Assembly (NCBI GenBank): GCA_018398805.1
Contig: JAGFBZ010002568.1
Coordinates: 1-64,000, forward strand
Source: Hirundichthys speculiger
Taxonomy: Eukaryota > Chordata > Actinopteri > Beloniformes > Exocoetidae
Direction of reading: 5' to 3'
DNA length: 64,000 nucleotides
Positions 23,201 through 35,200 of this stretch are shown piece by piece; within the stretch, counting starts at the first letter, position 1, and each line of letters begins with the position of its first letter. A program made the translations under genes and the position numbers. The notes beneath the pieces are model-generated. The model saw nothing but the letters and a program-made list of their open reading frames with translations. It did no database searches and had not been told where the DNA came from.

Positions 23201-26200
23201 GGGTAGCTGGTTGAGCGCTAGCTCTGGGTAGCTGGTTGAGCGCTAGCTCTGAGTAGCTGGTTGAGCGCTAGCTCTGGGTAACTGGTTCAACAACGCTACC
23301 TCTGGGTAGCTGGTTGAGTGCTAGCTCTGGGTAGCTGGTTGAGTGCTAGCTCTGGGTAGCTGGTTGAGCGCTAGCTCTGGGTAGCTGGTTGAGCACTAGC
23401 TCTGGGTAGCTGGTTGAGCGCTAGCTCTGGGTAGCTGGTTGAGTGCTAGCTCTGGGTAGCTGCTGGGTGGTTGGCAGCTTGTTTCCTCCAAAGCTTCCAC
23501 AACTGGGCATCAATTCTTAATTTTAATAATTGAATTAAATTTTGTTTTCTTTTTAAAGAAAAGGCTAAAACTCTTCGGAAACCTTTCTGGATGATGTCAC
23601 AGGTTTTTCCAGTTGACTTCAACTTTCAAGTGTCTATTACAAACACAAATAGTTTCCAGGCGATTTTTAGAGACCCAGATCATGACCCCCTAACACACAT
23701 TATTAACTAAAGCAGTCCTTCTCAAATAGGGGGGCGGGACCCCTGGGGGTGGGAGTAGGGGGGGGCACGTGTGACTCCAGGGAACAAGTTTTTTTTTTTT
23801 GTTGCCGTACTGGAATAAAATGTAAATGCACATATACTCCAGTAGGGGGCAGTGGCGCTCTCATTATCACAGGGCGCAGGGAGTATTAGCTATATTGTGT
23901 TGGATTTATTTTGCACGGACATGCGTGCAAGCAGCACAAACCAGAAGATATGAAGTGAACAAACCCTCAAGAGACACCACGGAAAAATATTTAACTGGGA
24001 TGAGAAGAAATATGGAGAGAACGGAGAACAAACGAAAGTCACCAGGAAGTTAAGACGAGGAAATCTGACGATGTTGACGTAGCGCTTAGCTTCACTGTGA
24101 CTACGGTGGGATTGATGCACTTTAATCTGACCTTAACCTCCACCTGTCTATATAGATATTTAACTGGAATCCAGTTCAGAGAGCTGAGTGTTTAACTGGA
24201 AACAAGAGCAGTTGTTGTTTCTCTGGTATGTGAGTTGATAAATAGTCAGAAATATAAAAAGAAAAATAAAAGTTCATCTTGAGATAAGGCAAAAACAGAC
24301 TCTACCTGAGCAGCAGACCATCAGCAGATACAGTATGTCAGGGTGATCATTCAGATTAATTACATGAAGGTGTCCATGATCATGATGGTCCTACCTCTGT
24401 TAGTTCCTACCAAAGCCACCAGATGGAGGTATTGCTCAACCTCTATGAATTGCAGTCTGGTCTCGATCCTTGTCACAACCTATGCCTACTGCCAATCACT
24501 ACACCTCTAATTGCAAATACTTATATAGTTATTTATCATTTCATATAATAATAATATAATTCACAAAAAGGTCTTCAATACAATACAAAGTCATGGATGT
24601 GAAAATATATTTGGAGACCAAAACTGTTTTTCGTGTAAATGTAAATTTGTTTATTTTCCACTCTAGTTTTAACATTTTAAGACGGAGGTCAATGGAGACT
24701 GGCTCACTGTTGGAGCCAGACCATAGTGGTCGGTAGAGGAACTGCAGTCTCTAACGGTCAGTGGATAAACTGCAGCCTCTAGTGGTCTAGAGGAACTGCA
24801 GCCTCTAGTGGTCAGAGAGGAACTGCAGCCTCTAGTGGTCGGTAGAGGAACTGCAGCCTCTAGTGGTCGGTAGAGGAACTGCAGCCTCTAGCCGTCGGTA
24901 GAGGAACTGCAGCCTATAGTGGTCGGTAATAGAGGAACTGCAGCCTCTAGTGGTCTGGAGAGGAACTGCAGCCTCTAGTGGTCTGTAGAGGAACTGCAGC
25001 CTCTAGTGGTCGGTAGAGGAAACTGCAGCCTCTAGTGGTCTAGTAGAGCAGAAACTGCAGTAGCCTCTAGCGGTCGTTGAGGAAACTGCAGCCTCTAGTG
25101 GTCGGTAGAGGAACTGCAGCCTCTAGTGGTCGTAGAGGAACTGCAGCCTCTAGTGGTTGGTAGAGGAACTGCAGCCTCTAGTGGTCAGGTAGAGGAAACT
25201 GCAAGCCTCTAGTGGTCGGTAGAGGAACTGCAGCCTCTAGTGGTCGGTAGAGGAACTGCAGTGGGTCTGGAGAGGAACTGCAGCCTCTAGTGGTCAGTAG
25301 AGGAACTGCAGCCTCTAGTGGTCTGGAGAGGAACTGCAGCCTCTAGTGGTCAGTAGAGGAACTGCAGCCTCTAGTGGTCAGTAGAGGAACTGCAGCCTCT
25401 AGCGGTCAGTAGAGGAAATTGCAGCCTCTAGTGGTCTGAGAGGAACTGCAGCCTCTAGTGGTCAGTAGAGGAACTGCAAGCTCTAGTGGTCTGGAGAGGA
25501 ACTGCAGCTCTCTAGCGGTCGGTAGAGGAACTGCAGCCTCTAGTGGTCAGTCTAGTGGTAGAGGAACTGCAGCCTCTAGCGGTCTAGTAGAGGAACTGCA
25601 GCCTCTAGCGGTCGGTAGAGGAACTGCAGCCTCTAGTGGTCGGTAGTGGAACTGCAGCCTCTAGTGGTCTCTAGTAGAGGAACTGCAGCCTCTAGTGGTC
25701 GGTCTGGGTCAGGTAGAGGAACTGCAGCCTCTAGTGGTCGGTAGAGGAAGACTGCAGCCTCTAGTGGTCGGTAGAGGAACTGCAGCCTAGTCCTCTAGTG
25801 GTCAGTTAGAGGAACTGCAGCAGTCTAGTCGGTCGGTAGAGGAACTGCAGCTCTAGTAGAGGAACTGCAGCCTCTAGCGGTCAGGTAGGAGGAACTGCAG
25901 AGGAACTGCTCTAGTGGTCTAGTGGTCAGAGGAAACTGCAGCTCTCTAGTGGTCGGTAGAGGAACTGCAGCGCCTCTAGTGGTCGGTAGAGGAACTGCAG
26001 CTCTAGCCTCTAGTGGTCGGTAGAGGAACTGCAGCCTCTAGTGGTCTAGGGAGAGGAACTGCAGCCTCTAGTGCAGTCTAGTAGAGAGACTGCAGCCTCT
26101 AGTGGTAGTCTCTAGGTCAGAGAACTGCAGCCTCTAGTGGTCAGTAGAGGAACTGCAGCCTCTAGTGGTCTGGTAGAGAAACTGCAGCCTCTAGCGGTCG

Positions 26201-29200
26201 GTAGAGGAACTGCAGTCTCTCAGTAGAGGAACACTGCAGCCTCTAGTCTAGCTGCAGTCTGGTCAGAGGAACTGCAGCCTCTAGTGGTCGGTAGAGAAAC
26301 TGCAGCCTCTAGCGGTCGGTAGAGGAACTGCAGCCTCTAGAGGAACTGCAGCTGCGTAGTGCAGTCTAGAGGGCGTAGAGGAACTGCAGCCTCTAGTCTG
26401 GTCGTGGTAGAGGAAACTGCAGTCTAGCGGTCTAGAGGTCAGGTAGAGGAACTGCAAGCCTCTAGTGTGTGCACCTGCGGTTTCGATCTGTGAATCTCAT
26501 TTCAGTTCCTTGAGGTTGAAGTCACTGTTCTGAGTTTTCTCAACTTTGTAAATTCATCAAGTCCTAATCTCTGAGGTTTTTCTTCATTCCTTCATTTTCT
26601 AGCGTTGCTTTATTTTACTCGCTAAACTTGAATTTGAACTTCACATTCACAAAGTCTGACCTTAGATGGTCTGAACTGTCCCATCAAACTGGACTTTCAC
26701 TAAATAGTTTGTTTCTCTGAGCAGCATCTCGGACCTCCCCAGAATCTAGAAGCATCCCAGGAAGAAGCAGCCCGTCCTGCAGCTGCTGACCTAAAGCTGT
26801 CTGTGTTCTTCTGAGCAGGGTGGGAACGTCCTGACGTCGGCCCGACTGTCGCTGCCCTCCATGGCCAGCAGAGCCTCGTTCCCCGAAGTCACCAACGTCA
26901 CCAACTACCTGTGAGTTAAGCCTCTGCAGACGCCATGTTCCCTTGAAGAGTCTTAGTTCACACCAATGAATGAAAGCCTAGGTTTCCTTGAAGGCAGAAG
27001 TAAGCAGTCAGACGTCCAGATGTCCACATGTCCACATGTCCATGTCCACATGTGTCCACATGTCCATATGTCTAGATAACCAGATGTACACATGTCCAGA
27101 TGTTCACATGTCCATATGTCTAGATATCCATGTGTCCACATGTCCACATGTTCACATGTCCGCATGTCCACATGTTCAGATCTCCACATGTCCAGATGTC
27201 CACATGTTCAGATGTACCCATGTCCAGATGTCCACATCTTCAGATGTCCACATGGCCACATGTTTAGATGTCCACATGTTCAGATGTCCATATGTCTAGA
27301 TATCCACATGTCCACATATCATCATGTTCAGATCTCCACATGTCCAGATATCCACATGTTCAGATGTACACATGTCCAGATGTCCAGATGTCCACATCTT
27401 CAGATGTCCACATGTCCACATCTTCAGATGTCCACATGTCCATATGTATAGATATCCACATATCCACATGTTCAGATGTACACATGTCCAGATGTCCACA
27501 TCTTCAGATGTCCACATGTTCAGATGTCCACATGTCTATATGTATAGATATCCACATGTCCACATGTTCAGATGTCACATGTCAGATGTCAGATATCCAG
27601 TCCATGTCATGTCATCTCCACATCATATCCACATGTCACATGTCCATGTCCAGATGTCCACATCTTCAGATGTCCACATGTCCACATCTTCAGATGTCCA
27701 CATCCATATGTATAGATATCCACATGTCCACGTGTTCAGATGTACACATGTCCACATGTCCATATGTCTAGATATCCACATGTCCACATGTCCACATGTC
27801 ATCATGTTCAGATCTCCACATGTCCAGATAGTCACATGTCCACATGTCCAGATGTCCACATGTTCACATGTCCACATGTCTAGATATCCACATGTCCACA
27901 TATTCACATGTTGGCATGTCCACATGTCATCCTGTTCAGATCTCCACATGTCCAGATGTCCACATGTTCACATGTCCACATGTCCAGATGTCCAGTCCAG
28001 GCAGGCTGACAAACATTTTTCAAAGAAAACAAGGTCATTCTTTGAGGTTTTGTCAGAAAATATTTTTTAATTGTATGTTTATTGATTTTTCACTTCAGAG
28101 AAACAACATTACATCCAACACAACAACAGCAACAACAGCAACAACAACAACAGCAATGGCTCAGTTACAAACAGTCATCATGAACAGAGATAATGGCAAC
28201 TGCACAGCAATGTTCACTGATCTCCATCAATATCAGATACACCAGGGTCTAAGAAATTCAAATCTGCTCTCCAAGTCCTAAAAACAGTCTTGAATTTGAA
28301 TGTAATACAGATGTTCGGTATCCAGGGCTTCATAGCAGACATACATTATGCCAACCCTGAATAGCAGTAAAGTCTGTGGTTGTTCACCAGTGGAGCTGGG
28401 AGACCCTGATAAGAGACTTTCTCACAGCCAGTATCTCTTCTAATATTACCCCAATAGACATGACCACAGGAAATGTGTTAAAGAACCAACTTCCTTCTCA
28501 TTTCAGGCACATTGGTGACAAAGTGGGATTGAACAAACGTCTACGATGAGGGGATATGTGCATTAACCTGATTACGAACTGAAAGACCTCTGCAACCGTC
28601 CATATATCTTCCCTGTTGTAACAGATCTCAGTCTGCCAGGTTCCTCTCAGCCCCTGCATGTTTATATCTGACTATTCAAAGCTCTAGAAAGTGATCTAAT
28701 AGATCCTGCCAGGTGTCCCAAACATCAGCCTCTCCAGGGGAGAAGTTGTCAGTTAGCGTGGTACTTGGCAGTATGTGGGGTCTTATCTGTAGGTACCAGA
28801 ATAAATGCTCTTTCAGTAGTTTGTTTCTCAACCAACTGGTCAAATGACATCATTGTGATATTAGGGAACAGATCTTTTAACTCATTTATGCCAGAGTCAC
28901 GCCAAAACATTAATGGTTGTAAATCAGGATTATTCAGGATAATTCACTGTTATTCAGGATCATTCAGGATTATTCAGGATCATTCGGGATTATTCAGGAT
29001 CATTAAGGATTATTCAGGATCATTCAAGATCATTCAGGATCGTTCGGGATGATTCAGGATCATTCAAGATTATGCAGGATTATTCAGGATCATTCAGGTT
29101 CATTCAAGGTTATTCAGGATCATTCAGGATGATTCAGGATCATTCAGGTTCATTCAAGAATATTCAGGATTATTCAGGATCATTCAGGATGATTCAGGAT

Positions 29201-32200
29201 CATTCAAGATTATTCAGGATTATTCAGGATCATTCAGGATTATGCAGGATTATTCAGGACCATGCAGGATTATACAGGATAATTCAGGATCATTCAGGAT
29301 TATTCAATGTTATTCAGGGTCATTCAGGATCATTCAGGATGATTCATGATCGTTCAGGATAATTCGGGGTTATTCAGAATCATTCAGGATCATTCAGCAT
29401 TATTCAGGATCATTCAGGATTATTCAGGATCATTCAGGATTATTCAATGTTATTCAGGGTCATTCAGGATAATTCAGGATTATTCAATGTAATTCAGGGT
29501 CATTCAGGATCATTCAGGATGATTCATGATCATTCAGGATAATTCGGGGTTATTCATGATCATTCAGAATCATTCAGGATCATTCAGCATTATTCAGGAT
29601 CATTCAGGATTATTCAGGATCATTCAGGATTATTCAATGTTATTCAGGGTCATTCAGGATAATTCAGGATTATTCAATGTTATTCAGGGTCATTCAGGAT
29701 CATTCAGGATGATTCATGATCATTCAGGATAATTCAGGGTTATTCATGATCATTCACGATCATTCAGGATTATTCAGGATAGGGCTGTATGTTGATGTTA
29801 GCTCTGACCTCCCTTCAAGCTCGTGCACTGATCGCCATGCTTTGATAGTGTAAAGGGTCATGATGTTATCACATGCTGCTATAATTGTTTTAAAGTTTTT
29901 GATAATTTTGGGTAATTAGATAAATAAGTTTCCACCTCCAACCATACAGACTCTTCACTGCAAAACAACTAGTCACAAATATGGGCACATAGTTGATATT
30001 TTCTAAAGCTGGGCACATCTAAACCACCCTCAACCTGTGACAGTTGTAAGGTCCTCATCTCTAATCCAACTGAATGAACTGAGCCATTTATTCTTGTCAC
30101 TACTGCATTAGTGACCATTTGAACAAGATACAGAAACCTGATCAAGATCTTGATCATTGCTCTACGCCCCAGCCAAGAGATGGGTAGTGAAATCCATCGT
30201 TCAAGGTCTGGCTCAAAATGTGGGATAAAGTTAGTTTTATACATGTGTTGGGTTATAAATATACCTAAATATGTAAAGCCCGCTGGAGACCATTTGAAAG
30301 GAAAAGAAGGTAATATATCAGGAACTGGGTTTAAACTTCCAAGTGGCATGGCTTCTGATTTTGTCAGATTCATCTTATAGCCAGGAAATGTGCTAAATGA
30401 ATCAATAACATTAAGTAATACTGGTATTGAAATGTATATTAAGACATTATCTGCATAAAGACTTATTTTATGGTCTGTCCAGCCTACAGGACAGACCACA
30501 GGTGGGGGACAGGGGACAACCCTGTCTAGTTCCTCTGTGAATAGGAGCTTTAACCATATGTTTGAACAATAGTGACCTACACTGAGCATGCCATTATACA
30601 AATAAAAGAGCATAGTGCTTTCTCTGATCCATGAGAAAAACAAGAATAAAACAAAGAACTATTATATAAAGAAAAAAAAGTCCAACTCAAATGTTCAGTG
30701 GGGAAAGCCTTGTTACTGAACCTGCAGGACCCTCTAAACGTCAACCTCAGCCAGCCTGAGCTCGCCATCCAACCCTCATCCCTCTGCTACACTCAGGAGT
30801 ATCAGGAAAAAGAAAACTAGAAAACATATTTGCGTAAATGTATTTGCGACATCTGCTCTTTAATGGCTTCGACAACTGTCGAAATTTTCTTGTCAATAAC
30901 TTTCGTGGGACTGTCTGTGACATTGTCCACCGCCTCAATAATGCTAAGTTCCATATCGCTTGCATCGGTCTGTTCATCCTTTCGCTGCCTGCGTTTTTTT
31001 TTTTTTTCATGGATTTCTTCTCCATACTTGCTTTCTTTATATTCTTTATAATATTATAACCATTTGTCATGAAATATTAACTTTTGCAAAATTGCTTTCT
31101 GACACAGTACCTCTGTCAGCAGTCTGGGAACGTAGCTGAAGTTCTGCAGTCTGGGAACGTAGTTTGGGAACGTACCTGAAGCTCTGCGGTTTGGTAACAT
31201 AGTTTGGAAACGTTGCTGAAGCTTTGCAGTCTGGGAATGTAGTTTGGGAACGTAGCTAAAGCTCTGCGGTTTGGTAACATAGTTTGGAAACGTTGCTGAA
31301 GCTTTGCAGTCTGGGAATGTAGTTTGGGAACGTAGCTGAAGATCTGCGGTCTATGAATGTAGTCTAGGAACGTACCTGAAGTTCTGCGGTCTGGGAACGT
31401 TGTCTGGGAACGTACCTGAAGCTTTGTAGTCTGGGAACGTAGTTTGGTAAGGTAGCTGAAGTTCTGCAGTCTGGGAACATAGTTTGGGAATGTACCTAAA
31501 GCTCTGCGGTCCGGGAACGTAGTTTGGGAACATACCTGAAGCTCTGCGGTCTGGGAATGTAGCTAAAGTTCTGCAGTCTGGGAACATAGTTTGGGAATGT
31601 AGTTTGGGAACGCACCTGAAGCTCTGGAGTCTGGTAACGTAGTTATAGAATGTACAGTCTGGGAACGTAGTTTGGGAACATAGTTTGGGAACGTAGTTTG
31701 GGAACGTACCTGAAGCTCTGCAGTCTGGGAACATAGTTTGGGAACATAGTTTGGGGTCGAGTTTGGGAACGCACCTGAAGCCCTGGAGTCTGGGAACATA
31801 GTTATGGAACATACCTGAAGTTCTGCAGTCTGGGAATGTAGTTTGGGGTCGAGTTTGGGAACGTACCTGAAGCCCTGGAGTCTGGGAACATAGTTTGGGA
31901 ACATAGTTTGGTAACGTAGTTTGGGAACGCACCTGAAGCCCTGGAGTCTGGGAACATAGTTTGGGAACGTACCTGAAGCTCTGCAGTCTGGGAACATAGT
32001 TTGGGAACATAGTTTGGGGTCGAGTTTGGGAACGCACCTGAAGCCCTGGAGTCTGGGAACATAGTTATGGAACATACCTGAAGTTCTGCAGTCTGGGAAT
32101 GTAGTTTGGGGTCGAGTTTGGGAACGTACCTGAAGCCCTGGAGTCTGGGAACATAGTTTGGGAACATAGTTTGGTAACGTAGTTTGGGAACGCACCTGAA

Positions 32201-35200
32201 GCCCTGGAGTCTGGGAACATAGTTTGGGAACGTACCTGAAGCTCTGCAGTCTGGGAACATAGTTTGGGAACGTAGTTTGGGAACGTACCTGAAGCCCTGG
32301 AGTCTGGTAACGTAGTTATAGAATGTACCTGAAGCTTTGCACTCTGGGAACGTAGTTTGGGAACAGAGTTTGGGAACGTAGTTTGGGAACGTACCTGAAG
32401 CTCTGCAGTCTGGGAACATAGTTTGGGAACATAGTTTGGGAACGTAGTTTGGGAACGCATCTGAAGCCCTGGAGTCAGGGAACATAGTTATGGAACGTAC
32501 CTGAAGCTCTGCAGTCTGGGAACGTAGTTTGGGAACGTAGTTATGGAACGTACCTGTAGCTCTGCAGAAAAGGATGAGTGTTATCTGTGATCTAACTGTG
32601 AGCTGTTGTTTTGTTCCAGGCGTGAAAACGGCAGTGGGGTGTGTCTGGACCTGCAGGTGATTGACAATGTCCCGGGAGCCAAAGTGGAGGAGGACATGGA
32701 GACGCACCACGTCCTTGCAGGAAACCTCTACAAGCCCAGGAGACGGGTAATTCTCCCTCCAGGAACCTCCAGATGATGAGCTTGGTCTTTCCTACCTGAA
32801 TGCCTGTCTTTGTGTCCTGGTTGTGTTGGTGTCCAGTATCAGTCCCATTACAGCCGTCACTTCATGCCTCTGGGGGAGAAGGAGCGCCAGGACCGGGAGG
32901 TGTTCCAGAGGAACATGAAGAGCCGGATGGAGACGTTCAAGTCCACCCGACACAAACGTCACAAGAAGGAGCGCAGCCTGAAGAAGGTGAGCTGGAGTGA
33001 CAGCACTGGTTTTCCTTTTTCACGTTTTTGTTTCCTGTGTTCGGTATTTGCTTATTGTGGTTTTTGTAAAACCACATAAACCAGAGGTTATTTTGCTCCA
33101 AAAAGGATTTTTTCATGGAGCTATTAAGTGTTATTTTACTTGGGTTCAGCCTGGTTTAAAACGTGGTTTCAACACTTTATTGTGGTTTAACAAGGTTTCA
33201 GACTGACTTGGACTTGTTCTCAGACCAGTTCTTAAGTTGCTTTTAAACTTGGTTTGAGACTGATTCCAGACTTGGTTAGGACCAGCTAACTAGTTTACTA
33301 AAGCCAGATGACGAGTTTATTCTGTTCCAACAGCGCAGAGGCTCTGACGCCAAGGAGGATGGAGGCGACAAACCCAGACGTAACGTCAGCTGGCAGGACA
33401 AAGGTAACAAAAGCTACCACGGTCTGGATCAGAGCTGGAGGTCTGGATCAGAGCTGGAGGTCTGGATCAGACCTGAAGGTCTGGATCAGAGGTCTGGATC
33501 AGACCTGGAGGTCTGGATCAGACCTGAAGGCCTGGATCAGACCTGGAGGTCTGGATCAGAGCTGGAGACCTGGATCAGACCTGGAGGTTTGGATCAGAGC
33601 TGGAGGTCTGGATCAGACCTGAGGCCTGGATCAGAGCTGAAGGTCTGGATCAGAGCTGAAGGTCTGGTTTAGAGGTCTGGATCAGAGCTGGAGGTCTGGA
33701 TCAGAGCTTAAGGGCTGGATCAGACCTGAAGGCCTGGATCAGAGCTGGAGGTCTGGATCAGAGCTGAAGGTCTGGATCAGAGCTGGAGGTCTGGATCAGA
33801 GGTCTGGATCAAAGCTGGAGGTCTGGATAAGACCTGAAGGCCTGGATCAGACCTGAAGGCCTGGATCAGAGCTGAAGGTCTGGATCAGACCTGAAGGCCT
33901 GGATCAAAGCTGGAGGTCGGGATCAGAGCTAAAGGTCTGGATCAGAGCTGGAGGTCTGGATCAGACCTGAAAGCCTGGATCAGACCTGAAGGCTGGATCA
34001 GAGCTGAAGGTCTGGATCAGACCTGAAGGCCTGGATCAGAGCTGGAGGTCTGGATCAGAGCTGAAGGTCTGGATCAGAGATGGAGGGAGGTCTGGATCAG
34101 AGGTCTGGATCAGAGCTGGAGGTCTGGATCAGACCTGAAGGCCTGGATCAGACCTGAAGGCCTGGATCAGAGCTGAAGGTCTGGATCAGAGGCTGAAGGT
34201 CTGGATCAGAGCTGGAGGTCTGGATCAGAGCTGGAGGTCTGGATCAGAGCTGTGGACCATGACCTGTGGTGGTCAGACCTCTGGTCCCAGACTCCTCCAG
34301 AGACCCCTCAGTCCAGCTTCGTACCAGAACCAACAGCGTCCCCCTTCTCTGTGTTTCAGAACCGGTCATCGTAGCCATGGAGCCTGAGCAGGACCAAGCT
34401 GAGCATTCAGACCCAGAGAAGGAGGAGGACGTCGGGATCACCTTCATCGCTCGCAAGACCGAGACGCCAAAACTGAGACCCAAATCAGGTAAATCCAGAG
34501 ACATACTGCCTCACACTGCACATGGAGATGTAGTGTCTTCAGAAGGACAGATGGACGTTCACAGGAACTCTGCCTGTAGACACACCAACCTGTTCTCGTA
34601 TTGGTGGAACTCCTGGAGGCCTGCTGATGGGCGGAGCTAACAGCTCATGAAGGTGGAAGACTTTTTTTGTAAATTGCCAGGATGTTAGAGTGGAGCAGGA
34701 CATGGATGAGAGCTGGAGGACAACGGTGAGGTGAGCTGTAGGTGTGATGGAGGAGGGACTGATCAAGGATCAGCTCTGAGACCCTTCTGGTTGCTATGGT
34801 GATGGACAGACTGGCAGATGATGTCAGACAGGAGTCTCCATGGACATGATGTTTGGAGATGACACTGATCTAGAGTAAGGGTTAGGTGGAGGAACATGTA
34901 GAGAGGTGGAGGAACATGTAGAGAGGTGGAGGAACATCTAGAGAGGTGGAGGAACATCTAGAGAGGTGGAGGAGGAACATCTAGAGAGGTGGAGGAACAT
35001 GTAGAGAGGTGGAGGAACATCTAGAGAGGAACATGGCTAGAGAGGTGGAGGAACACATCATGGAGAGGTGGAGGAACATGTAGAGAGGAGGAGGAACATC
35101 TAGAGGATGAGGTGGAGGAGGAAACATCTAGAGAGGTGTAGAGAAACATCTGTGGAGAGGTGGAGAAACATCTAGAGGTGGAGGAACATCTAGAGAGGTG

